From Bacillota bacterium (GTDB lineage: Bacteria; Bacillota; Clostridia; Lachnospirales; Cellulosilyticaceae): a stretch of 8,564 nucleotides of DNA. The notes under the pieces were generated by a model. It was not told the DNA's origin, did not search any database, and worked only from the letters and a program-made list of their open reading frames with translations. Below are positions 1 to 5,147 of the stretch, piece by piece. Location: NCBI GenBank assembly GCA_023412455.1, contig JAEYNQ010000157.1, positions 1 through 8,564 of the forward strand, written 5' to 3'. The position numbers and the translations under genes are program-made. Numbering within the stretch: position 1 is the stretch's first letter; each line of letters opens with the position of its first letter.

Positions 1-66
1 TTTATAGATGAATTATTACCATGGTCAAAGACACTACCAAAGGAATGTCTAAAAACAGAACAATAA
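1..66 (+). CDS. IS66-family transposase, C-terminal end (partial)
   Basis: Frame 1 is open from the first base to a TAA at 64-66 and encodes 21 residues containing DELLPWSKTLPKECLK. IS66 transposases typically end with a short C-terminal element of this kind: an acidic residue, a leucine pair, PW, then LP and a Cys near the end. A terminator follows seven bases after the stop, and an IS-like terminus ends at 127, which agrees with the end of a transposase gene. The catalytic DDE domain would lie outside the window, so integrity cannot be judged. The family call rests on this short tail plus the context. Confidence 0.6.
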   Translation, partial: FIDELLPWSKTLPKECLKTEQ

Positions 67-72
67 CAAATG

Positions 73-98
73 TGTCACCCAGAACGGGTGGCATTTTT
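73..98 (+). terminator. Rho-independent terminator after the IS66 transposase
   Basis: Arms 73-80 (TGTCACCC) and 86-93 (GGGTGGCA) pair over 8 bp with one G-T wobble around the 5-nt loop AGAAC, and TTTTT follows at 94-98. It lies just after the stop at 66 and inside the inferred element end. Confidence 0.8.
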
Positions 99-127
99 AA
101 AGCCAGTACTCATGATGGATCGTTTAC

Positions 128-527
128 GAATATCCAAAGTTTAGAAGAATAGCTGAGAAAAATTATAAAGATAATGCAATCGAAAGATGGTTAGCTTTTT
201 AGAAAAAGATATATCCGAGGATACTTTAAGGGAACTGGTAGCTATGGAAGCAGCAATAAAAAAAGCTGAGAGCAAACTAGAGTATTTAAGTAGTGATGAA
301 GAAACAATGAGCATTTATTATGCAAGAGAGAAATCATTACATGATTAGGCTAATATGATGAGCTCTGCAGAGCAAAGAGGAAGAGAAGAAGGTAAACAAG
401 AGGGGAGAAGAGAGAGGAACATAGAAGTAGCACAAAAGTTGCTACTTACGGGGATGGAGATTGAGATGATTAGCAGTATTACTGAGTTAAGTATAGAAGA
501 AATACAAGATTTAAAAGTATGATTTAA
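128..527 (+). pseudogene. Decayed 3' part of an Rpn-type nuclease gene (copy A)
   Basis: The stretch aligns along its full length with the 3' part of the intact rpn gene (2988-3401), from the residues EYPKxRRIAEKN to the stop. Damage is clear. One base is lost in the T-run at 196-200, giving a TAG at 200-202. A CAG Gln codon has become TAG at 346-348. A further base is lost near the end, so the frame closes at TGA 520-522. A 12-bp unit in the Arg/Glu/Gly-rich stretch is also missing relative to the intact copy. The 5' half, carrying the nuclease centre, is absent because IS66-like DNA ends at 127. Its downstream DNA stays homologous to that after the intact copy through repeat R1, so this was once a complete rpn-R unit. 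Confidence 0.9.
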
Positions 528-610
528 ATTATGGTAAATTTACGTATATGCCTAGTTTTTGTAGGCAGATGTATGGACAATAAGTGTAAAAGCTTTGCTT
601 CCCCTTATTT

Positions 611-733
611 ATCCTTTATTTAGAGGGAGCTAGGCGGGGGAAGGAAAACTTTGGAGGCTTCCTTCGTAGAGGAGCGTTTTCCAGCGGGGGGAGATAAGAA
701 GCCGGAAGAGATTTCCTTCCCTCGCCGGATGTG
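611..733 (+). repeat. R repeat, copy R1 (truncated at its 3' end)
   Basis: A GC-rich block nearly identical to those at 1565, 2238 and 3501. It can fold into a three-way junction: P1 633-642 with 717-726 (10 bp, one G-T), P2 643-649 with 676-682 (GGAAAAC/GTTTTCC), and P3 704-707 with 713-716. Similarity stops at about 733, so the downstream segment, tail hairpin and promoter of R2 and R3 are missing; unrelated sequence leading to the 786 gene begins there. The flank before it (about 533-600) matches the DNA after the intact rpn gene (about 3411-3465), so in this unit R follows rpn. Confidence 0.9.
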
Positions 734-785
734 ATAGAAAATAATAAAGGATGAGATGACTTTGAAGTAAAATGGGGAGAATAAT

Positions 786-1394
786 ATGAATTATGATGAA
801 ATCAAAAGTGATTTTAAAGCACAAGTTAAGACTGGCCTCGATATATTGGTAAAGTCAGAAGAAAATAAGGATGTCTATGCTTTAGTATTTGATTGTGATA
901 GTTCGACAGGAGAAGTGGCCTTAGTATATAACAATATACATATGTTTGAGGAAATGAAAAAGGATTGGGAAAAGTATAAATATATGTATGAACCATATGG
1001 ATTAAATGGTCTATTTGGCTTCAAGTACAATAGCGTTGGGGATTTCAAAATAATTGATTTGGATTTTGAAGGGGATGTAGAGCGTTTTTTGGATAGTTAT
1101 TACTATTATTCCGTTGGACATTACTATGGGGAAGGTGAACCACTAGGAAGTATTTCTATGAATGGAAATGAATATGATGCAGATGCATTGAAAAATGAAA
1201 TGCCGAGGATTTGGGAAACCTTAATTATAGAGACTATAAATGAATTAAAGGAAGAACTAATAAATATAGATACTACAGATGATTTTATTATGTTTATGTG
1301 TGACCATGATATTTCAAATGAAGATTTTGAAATGTGGATCAGGAAAACAAATGATTCTGCTTTAATAGATAAGTTAGCTAGTATTATGGATTGA
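786..1394 (+). CDS. Acidic hypothetical protein, possibly DUF4303-like
   Basis: A 202-residue soluble protein with no signal peptide or membrane segment. The ATG is preceded by GGGGAG at 774-779, six bases away. It is strongly acidic and rich in Tyr, Trp and Phe. Residues 30-50 (VYALVFDCDSSTGEVALVYN) look like a beta-hairpin core, 55-95 hold WEKYKYMYEPYG and then YNSVGDFKIIDLD, and 140-190 look helical. The opening strand, the central 'YxSxGDFK' stretch and a late helix with WET resemble DUF4303-type proteins, which have been suggested as immunity proteins near polymorphic toxins. That match is from memory and weak, and no toxin gene is visible. The gene lies alone between R1 and R2 and has its own terminator, so it looks like cargo of the repeat array. 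No convincing promoter was found. The frame is intact, so it is probably expressed. Confidence 0.8.
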   Translation: MNYDEIKSDFKAQVKTGLDILVKSEENKDVYALVFDCDSSTGEVALVYNNIHMFEEMKKDWEKYKYMYEPYGLNGLFGFKYNSVGDFKIIDLDFEGDVERFLDSYYYYSVGHYYGEGEPLGSISMNGNEYDADALKNEMPRIWETLIIETINELKEELINIDTTDDFIMFMCDHDISNEDFEMWIRKTNDSALIDKLASIMD

Positions 1395-1466
1395 TTACAA
1401 GAGACCGTATTAATGAATCTCATACTGGGTAAACTCTCTATAAACAAATACATAAAAGCAGTATGT

Positions 1467-1513
1467 AAGAAGTTCCTTTATGAGATAGCCCATCAAGAGG
1501 AGCTTCTTTAATT
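1467..1513 (+). terminator. Rho-independent terminator after the 786-1394 gene
   Basis: Arms 1467-1479 and 1496-1508 (AAGAAGTTCCTTT with AGAGGAGCTTCTT) pair over 13 positions with two G-T wobbles around a 16-nt loop, followed by TTAATTATTT. It starts 73 bases past the stop codon. The T-tract is imperfect. Confidence 0.65.
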
Positions 1514-1564
1514 ATTTGGATAATTAGTGGGATAGCTTAAATCTGTTTAAATTCCCTTTTCGCT

Positions 1565-1786
1565 AGCTAGGCGAGGGAAGGAAAACTCTGGAGGCTTCCT
1601 TCGTGGAGGAGCGTTTTCCAGCGGGGGGAGATAAGAAGCCGGAAGAGATTTCCTTTCCCCGACGGACGTGGTAAAGCATGCCTCAGTGGACGTAGCCCCT
1701 TCCTAGTGATTTAGTAGACTTAAGAGAATAACGGAATAAGTACGTAATAGAGGGCTCTAGTTAATTCAGAGGAACTAGAGCCCTCT
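1565..1786 (+). repeat. R repeat, copy R2 (full, with tail hairpin)
   Basis: Core at about 1565-1732, nearly identical to R3 and R4, then the tail hairpin. P2 (GGAAAAC/GTTTTCC) is intact; P1 carries one A-C mismatch. The tail hairpin is a perfect 14-bp stem (1749-1762 with 1773-1786) around the loop AATTCAGAGG. R2 and R3 remain alike through the promoter and beyond, so R2 is the 5' flank of a former rpn unit. The DNA left of about 1556 differs from that left of the other copies. Confidence 0.9.
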
Positions 1787-1788
1787 TG

Positions 1789-1797
1789 TGGTATAAT
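1789..1797 (+). promoter_or_regulatory. Extended -10 promoter of the deleted rpn copy B
   Basis: TGGTATAAT is a perfect extended -10 (TGN-TATAAT) two bases after the R2 hairpin. No good -35 is found 16-18 bases upstream, where the hairpin arm lies. The same arrangement at 2460-2468 precedes the intact rpn gene. The promoter now faces a broken rpn remnant and, beyond it, the small ORF at 2038. Confidence 0.65.
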
Positions 1798-1829
1798 ATT
1801 TATAGACATAGAAAAAAATACTAGAAGTA

Positions 1830-1929
1830 TAGAATATCCAAAGCAAGAAGAATAGCTGAGAAAAATTATAAAGATAATGCAATGGAAAGATGGTTAGCCT
1901 TTTTAGAAAAAGATATATTAGAGGATACT
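1830..1929 (+). pseudogene. Internally deleted Rpn-type nuclease remnant (copy B)
   Basis: The leader (1798-1829) matches the leader of the intact rpn gene, but at TAGAATAT (1830-1837) the sequence jumps from the start-codon region (2511-2518) to an internal site (2986-2993). A deletion of 475 bp between two 8-bp copies of TAGAATAT explains this exactly. The start codon and the first 157 residues are lost, including the nuclease centre. A one-base loss soon after (AAGCAAGAA against AAGTATAGAA) closes the frame at a TAG. Homology ends at about 1929, after GATACT. The gene is dead. Confidence 0.85.
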
Positions 1930-2037
1930 AAGTGAATGATGAAAAAGAAGAAATAGAAAAATAAGCTTGAAGGTATAAGAGTAAATCTTTACTCGCATAC
2001 TAGTCTAGATATATTTTTTTATTTGGAGGTAGGAAAA

Positions 2038-2148
2038 GTGAAAGAAAAAGGATTTGCAAGTTTTACACCAGACCAAGCAAAAGCAGAGATTAAAGAAAAT
2101 AAAAAACATAAACCACAAAATGGTGATAGTTGTAAAGGGAAAAAATAA
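2038..2148 (+). CDS. Small charged ORF (36 aa), unknown function
   Basis: GTG start at 2038, preceded by a strong GGAGGT (2025-2030) seven bases away, and TAA at 2146-2148. The peptide begins KEKGFASFTPDQAKAEIKE and ends in a Lys-rich tail with one Cys. It has no hydrophobic segment and is very rich in Lys and Glu. A perfect 14-bp terminator follows five bases after the stop, so a well-placed ribosome site and a terminator frame it as a real gene. I do not recognise the family. It could be a small regulatory or nucleic-acid-binding protein, or the surviving end of a longer gene lost by rearrangement. Its nearest clear promoter is the extended -10 at 1789-1797, which would give a leader of roughly 235 nt through the rpn remnant. 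Confidence 0.55.
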   Translation: MKEKGFASFTPDQAKAEIKENKKHKPQNGDSCKGKK

Positions 2149-2152
2149 AATG

Positions 2153-2198
2153 AGCGAGCAATGATGGAGCCCAATAGATGTCATCATTGCTCGCTTTT
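2153..2198 (+). terminator. Strong Rho-independent terminator after the 36-aa ORF
   Basis: Perfect 14-bp stem (AGCGAGCAATGATG at 2153-2166 with 2182-2195) around a 15-nt loop, with TTTT at 2195-2198. It begins five bases after the stop of the small ORF and separates it from R3. Confidence 0.85.
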
Positions 2199-2220
2199 AG
2201 GTGTGATAGTGTTCTTTACT

Positions 2221-2457
2221 TATCCTTTTTTGAGGGAGCTAGGAGGGGGAAGGAAAACTCTGGAGGCTTCCTTCGTAGAGGAGCGTTTTCCAGCGGGGGA
2301 GATAAGAAGCCGGAAGAGATTTGCTTTCCCCGACGGATGTGGTAAAGCATGCCTTAGTGGACGTAGCCCCTTCCTAATGATTTAGTAGACTTAAGAGAAT
2401 AACGGAATAAGTACGTAATAGGGGGCTCTAGTTAATTCATAGGAACCAGAGCCCTCT
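2221..2457 (+). repeat. R repeat, copy R3 (full, 5' flank of the intact rpn gene)
   Basis: Carries the same core as R2 and R4, one G shorter in the run after P2 (CAGCGGGGGAG). P2 is intact, and P3 carries a C-to-G change (TTTGC in place of TTTCC). The tail hairpin (about 2421-2433 with 2444-2456) has one A-C mismatch and one G-T pair; its loop is AATTCATAGG. Open reading frames across this block are by-products of its GC-rich composition and are not called as genes. Confidence 0.9.
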
Positions 2458-2459
2458 TG

Positions 2460-2468
2460 TGGTATAAT
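2460..2468 (+). promoter_or_regulatory. Extended -10 promoter of the intact rpn gene
   Basis: TGGTATAAT lies 48 bases before the ATG at 2517, and no -35 consensus is present. The R3 hairpin ends three bases before it, so upstream structure or readthrough could affect initiation. The same sequence occurs at 1789-1797. Confidence 0.7.
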
Positions 2469-2516
2469 ATTTTTAGACATAGTCAAAGCTAGAAAGAAAT
2501 ACTAGAGGTATAGAAT

Positions 2517-3401
2517 ATGAGAAAAGTTAAGCCACTCAACGATTTCATTTTCAAGAAATTGTTTGGTGAAAAAGGAAATGAAGATATCTTATTATCATTT
2601 TTAAATGCGGTGTTAAAGCGTACGTGTGCACAGCCCATAGAAGAGGTTTGTATCATAGAAAATAAGGAGCTTACAAAAGAACTTATAGAAGATAAGACGG
2701 GAATTATAGATGTGAGAGCTAGAACAGCCAAAGGTGAAGAAATAGACATAGAAGTGCAACTAACTAATCAAGGTAATATGGAAAAGAGGACAATCTTTTA
2801 TTTAAGTAAGTTATATATTAGTGGCATTAAGCAAGGAGATGATTATGCCAAACTGCCACGAGTCATTACAATAAACTTATTAGATTTTGAAGTTTTAGGG
2901 ACAAAAGGCTATCATTCATCATTTCACTTTTGGGAAGATAAAGAAAAAGACTATATGCTAACAGATGTAGCTGAAATTCACTTTTTAGAATATCCAAAGT
3001 ATAGAAGAATAGCTGAAAAAAATTATAAAGATAATGCAATCGAAAGATGGTTAACCTTTTTGGAAAAAGATATATCAGAAGATACTTTAAGGGAGTTGGT
3101 AGCTATGGATGCAGCAATAAAAAAAGCTCAGAGCAAACTAGAGTATTTAAGTAGTGATGAAGAAGCAATGAGCATTTATTATGCAAGAGAAAAATCATTG
3201 CATGATCAGGCTAATATGGTCAATTCTGCAGAACAAAGGGGTAGAGAAGCAGGAAGAGAAGAAGGTAAACAAGAGGGGAGAAGAGAGAGGAACATAGAAG
3301 TAGCACAAAAGTTGTTGCTTACTGGCATGGATATTGAGATGATTGGTAGCATCACTGAGTTAAGTATAGAAGAAATACAAGATCTAAAAAGTATGATTTA
3401 A
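2517..3401 (+). CDS. Rpn-family PD-(D/E)XK nuclease / putative transposase
   Basis: A 294-residue cytoplasmic protein, intact, with AGAGGT (2504-2509) seven bases before the ATG. The N-terminus (KPLNDFIFKKLFGEKGNEDILLS) is the typical opening of the PDDEXK_2 / Rpn family. The predicted nuclease centre is D65 (GIIDVRA) followed by E79 and Q81 (IDIEVQ); this family commonly has E-x-Q where classical members have E-x-K. Residues 158-230 are helical, 240-259 are a Gly/Arg/Glu-rich charged stretch, and the tail ends in a small helical region (MDIEMIGSITELSIEEIQDL). Rpn relatives in E. coli are DNA endonucleases reported to promote RecA-independent recombination, and the family is multicopy and often called transposase. 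The gene lies between direct repeats R3 and R4 with its own promoter. Two broken homologues lie upstream. Nuclease activity and any action on R are inferred. Confidence 0.9.
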   Translation: MRKVKPLNDFIFKKLFGEKGNEDILLSFLNAVLKRTCAQPIEEVCIIENKELTKELIEDKTGIIDVRARTAKGEEIDIEVQLTNQGNMEKRTIFYLSKLYISGIKQGDDYAKLPRVITINLLDFEVLGTKGYHSSFHFWEDKEKDYMLTDVAEIHFLEYPKYRRIAEKNYKDNAIERWLTFLEKDISEDTLRELVAMDAAIKKAQSKLEYLSSDEEAMSIYYAREKSLHDQANMVNSAEQRGREAGREEGKQEGRRERNIEVAQKLLLTGMDIEMIGSITELSIEEIQDLKSMI

Positions 3402-3483
3402 GCCAAAGTAAATTTACTTATATGCCTGGTTTTTGTAGGTAGATGTACGGACAATAAGTGTGAAAACGTTAATTTACCTTACT

Positions 3484-3665
3484 CATCCTTTTTTGAGGGA
3501 TAGGCGGGGGAAGGGAAACTCTGGAGGCTTCCTTCGTAGAGGAGCGTTTTCCAGCGGGGGGAGATAAGAAGCCGGAAGAGATTTCCTTTCCCCGACGGAC
3601 GTGGTAAAGCATACTTCAGTGGACGTAGCCCTTTCCTAATAATTGAGTAGACTTAAGTGAATGGC
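3484..3665 (+). repeat. R repeat, copy R4 (3' flank of the intact rpn gene)
   Basis: Its core matches R1-R3. The junction fold is clean: P1 3506-3512 with 3587-3593 (extendable outward through C3505-G3594 and G3503-C3596), P2 3513-3519 with 3546-3552, and P3 3574-3577 with 3583-3586. P1 and P2 abut with no gap on the 5' side, and P3 and P1 abut on the 3' side. After about 3655 it departs from R2 and R3 for some 35 bases, then the shared tail hairpin returns at 3697. It has no TATAAT promoter, so this copy ends the array. Confidence 0.9.
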
Positions 3666-3696
3666 AAAATAACTACCACACCCCAATAAATACCAC

Positions 3697-3756
3697 AGCA
3701 AAAGAAGACTCTAGTTGATTCATAGGAACTAGAGTCTTCTTTTGCTTTACTTTTTT
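3697..3756 (+). terminator. Long terminator hairpin closing the rpn/R4 unit
   Basis: A perfect 20-bp stem (3697-3716 with 3727-3746) around the 10-nt loop GATTCATAGG, followed by TTACTTTTTT. The inner 14 bp and the loop match the R2 hairpin except for two base-pair swaps that keep pairing. It would stop transcription from rpn before the envelope operon. Confidence 0.85.
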
Positions 3757-3776
3757 CCAGCTTTTTATACACTAGC

Positions 3777-3830
3777 CCCAAAAAGGCAAAATTTGGAGAG
3801 GCTTTTTTGACGTAGGCCCCTTATAGGAAT
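3777..3830 (+). repeat. Possible eroded fifth R copy
   Basis: AAGGCAAAATTTGGAGAGGCTT (3783-3804) resembles the P1/P2 start of R (AAGGAAAACTCTGGAGGCTT), and GACGTAGGCCCCTTATAGGAAT (3809-3830) resembles its later segment (GGACGTAGCCCCTTCCTAATGAT). The middle of the core would be deleted. Each match is short and imperfect, so chance is possible. The rest of 3747-3863 shows no coding potential. Confidence 0.35.
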
Positions 3831-3863
3831 AGTATTACAAGGTAGATTTGTATAGGCTGTGTG

Positions 3864-3872
3864 TGCTATAAT
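3864..3872 (+). promoter_or_regulatory. Extended -10 promoter of the envelope operon
   Basis: TGCTATAAT at 3864-3872 is a perfect extended -10. No clear -35 is present at the usual distance; TTGTAT at 3848 is too close. Transcription would begin near 3879, leaving a leader of about 70 bases. It is the only convincing promoter before the four-gene run. Confidence 0.6.
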
Positions 3873-3953
3873 ACAAGGTAAAGTTTTATAAATAAAATCA
3901 TGTGTTTATAGGTACACCTAAAACCTAAATCTATAATTACAAGGATGAATAAG

Positions 3954-5081
3954 GTGCAGACAGGTAAAAGAATCTTATTGGCATTAATGAGCTTTGATAT
4001 TGGTGGGGTTGAAACCCATGTTTTAGAATTAGCTTGTGGCCTCAAGAAAGCAGGGCACATTCCTATATTAGTTTCCAATGGGGGAAGGTTTGAAGAGGAT
4101 TTAAAAAAGGAAGGGATTAAGCATATTAAAGTACCCCTTCATAATAAAAATCCTTTCAATATGTGGAAATCCTATTGGATGTTAAAACGTATTATAAAGG
4201 AAGAAAAAATGGATATTATTCATGCCCATGCCCGTATTCCAGGCTTTATTTTGGGGAAAATTCATAAGGAGACAGGGATTCCTTTTGTGACCTCGGCTCA
4301 CTGGGTATTTAATACAGCATGGATTTATCGTGTCACTACGGATTGGGGGATGCAGACCATTGCTGTCAGTGAGGACATCAAGCAATATTTAATGAAAAAT
4401 TATGCAATACCTGAAGAGCGTATCCTGGTGACCATCAATGGGATCTCCACAGAACGCTTTAGTCCCAAAATTCCCCATGAGGATATTGTAAAAGAGCTGG
4501 GTCTTGATAAAAGTAAGACACAGCTTGTATATATTAGTCGTCTAGATGAAGATAGGAGTTTGGTGGTACACCAGCTTTTAGAGATTGCCCCAGAACTTTA
4601 TAAAGCTCACCCCGACCTACAGATGGTTGTAGTGGGGGGAGGAAATGACTTTGAAAATATCAAGGCGAAGGTAGAAGCCATAAATAAGAAATTGGGAGTT
4701 CACTTCATTGTATTAGGAGGGCCTCGGACAGATATTAATAAGTTTACGGCTCTAGCAGACCTTTTCATAGGTGTAAGCCGAGCTGCCCTTGAGGCAATGG
4801 CAGCCAAGTGCCCAACCCTTGTAGCAGGCAATGAAGGCTATATTGGAGTTTTTGATGAAGGTAAATGGGAAACAGCAAAAGCTTCTAACTTTACTTGCCG
4901 AGGAGAAAGAAGCAGTGAGCCAAGTCTCCTAAAGCAAGACTTAGAAAAGCTCTTGGCTCTTAGCCCAGAAGAAAGAAAAGGGTTAGGAGAGTATGGTTAT
5001 GAAATAGTAGAGAAATACTACTCTGTAAGTAAAATGACAAATGATAATCTGGCTGTTTACGAAAGAGTACTTAAGGATTAA
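3954..5081 (+). CDS. GT4-like family glycosyltransferase
   Basis: A cytoplasmic glycosyltransferase of the GT-B fold, likely using a nucleotide sugar to extend a lipid-linked cell-wall glycan. Numbering from the ATG at 3945, residues 18-29 (DIGGVETHVLEL) are the glycine-rich N-terminal loop, HAHARIPG (93-100) and NGIS (165-168) are typical of GT4-like enzymes, YISRLDEDRS (196-205) opens the C-terminal Rossmann domain, VVVGGG lies at 228-233, and EAMA (283-286) sits where the donor-binding Glu motif is found. The usual E-x7-E is shortened here (ADLFIGVSRAALEAMA). I prefer the GTG at 3954, since AAGGA (3941-3945) lies eight bases before it; the ATG at 3945 overlaps that site. An in-frame TAG at 3909 rules out a much longer form. 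First gene of the operon, 66 bases before csaB. The sugar and acceptor cannot be read from the sequence. Confidence 0.9.
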   Translation: MQTGKRILLALMSFDIGGVETHVLELACGLKKAGHIPILVSNGGRFEEDLKKEGIKHIKVPLHNKNPFNMWKSYWMLKRIIKEEKMDIIHAHARIPGFILGKIHKETGIPFVTSAHWVFNTAWIYRVTTDWGMQTIAVSEDIKQYLMKNYAIPEERILVTINGISTERFSPKIPHEDIVKELGLDKSKTQLVYISRLDEDRSLVVHQLLEIAPELYKAHPDLQMVVVGGGNDFENIKAKVEAINKKLGVHFIVLGGPRTDINKFTALADLFIGVSRAALEAMAAKCPTLVAGNEGYIGVFDEGKWETAKASNFTCRGERSSEPSLLKQDLEKLLALSPEERKGLGEYGYEIVEKYYSVSKMTNDNLAVYERVLKD

Positions 5082-5147
5082 AGCCTTGAGTACCTGAGAA
5101 AGAGAATAGGCCACTAGCCAAATGAGTCAAGTTAGGAGTTTTACAAG

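Larger units (their letters stand above)
1..127 (+). mobile_element. Right end of an IS66-like insertion sequence inserted in an rpn gene
   Basis: The stretch holds the transposase 3' end, its terminator and about 30 bp of terminal DNA ending in CGTTTAC at 121-127. Read inward from that end the strand begins GTAAACGATCC, and IS66-family terminal inverted repeats commonly start GTAA. Homology to the intact rpn gene begins at the very next base (128, matching 2988). IS66 elements duplicate 8 bp of target, so the predicted duplication is GAATATCC (128-135), with its partner left of the window. The family is inferred; the sharp junction with rpn is seen directly. Confidence 0.6.

Noticed and set aside
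630..824. Reverse-strand 64-codon frame over R1
   Set aside because: It lies on the complement of the R repeat and overlaps the start of the 786 gene, with no ribosome site or family resemblance.
1124..1453. Reverse-strand 109-codon frame inside the acidic protein gene
   Set aside because: It is antisense to a gene with a good ribosome site and terminator; its low-complexity Ser/Ile/Phe composition is typical of a shadow frame.
1933..1965. Ten-codon frame VNDEKEEIEK after the rpn remnant
   Set aside because: It is too short, has no ribosome site and probably is junction sequence left by rearrangement.
2161..2385. 74-codon open frame across the small-ORF terminator and R3
   Set aside because: It begins inside a terminator stem and runs through the R repeat. 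The same frame is broken by indels in other R copies, and no ribosome site precedes it, so it is a by-product of GC-rich structured DNA.
611..3660. R repeats as a CRISPR array
   Set aside because: The repeats are far longer than CRISPR repeats and are separated by whole genes at uneven distances, with no cas genes in view.
611..3660. R repeats as integron attC sites
   Set aside because: They are structured and flank cargo, but I found no attC-type R'/R'' core sites and there is no tyrosine integrase in the window; the likeness is in layout only.
3783..3808. A/T-rich hairpin AAAAAG...CTTTTTT as a terminator
   Set aside because: Only about six A-T-rich pairs form with a mismatched interior; the 20-bp terminator at 3697-3746 already serves this position.
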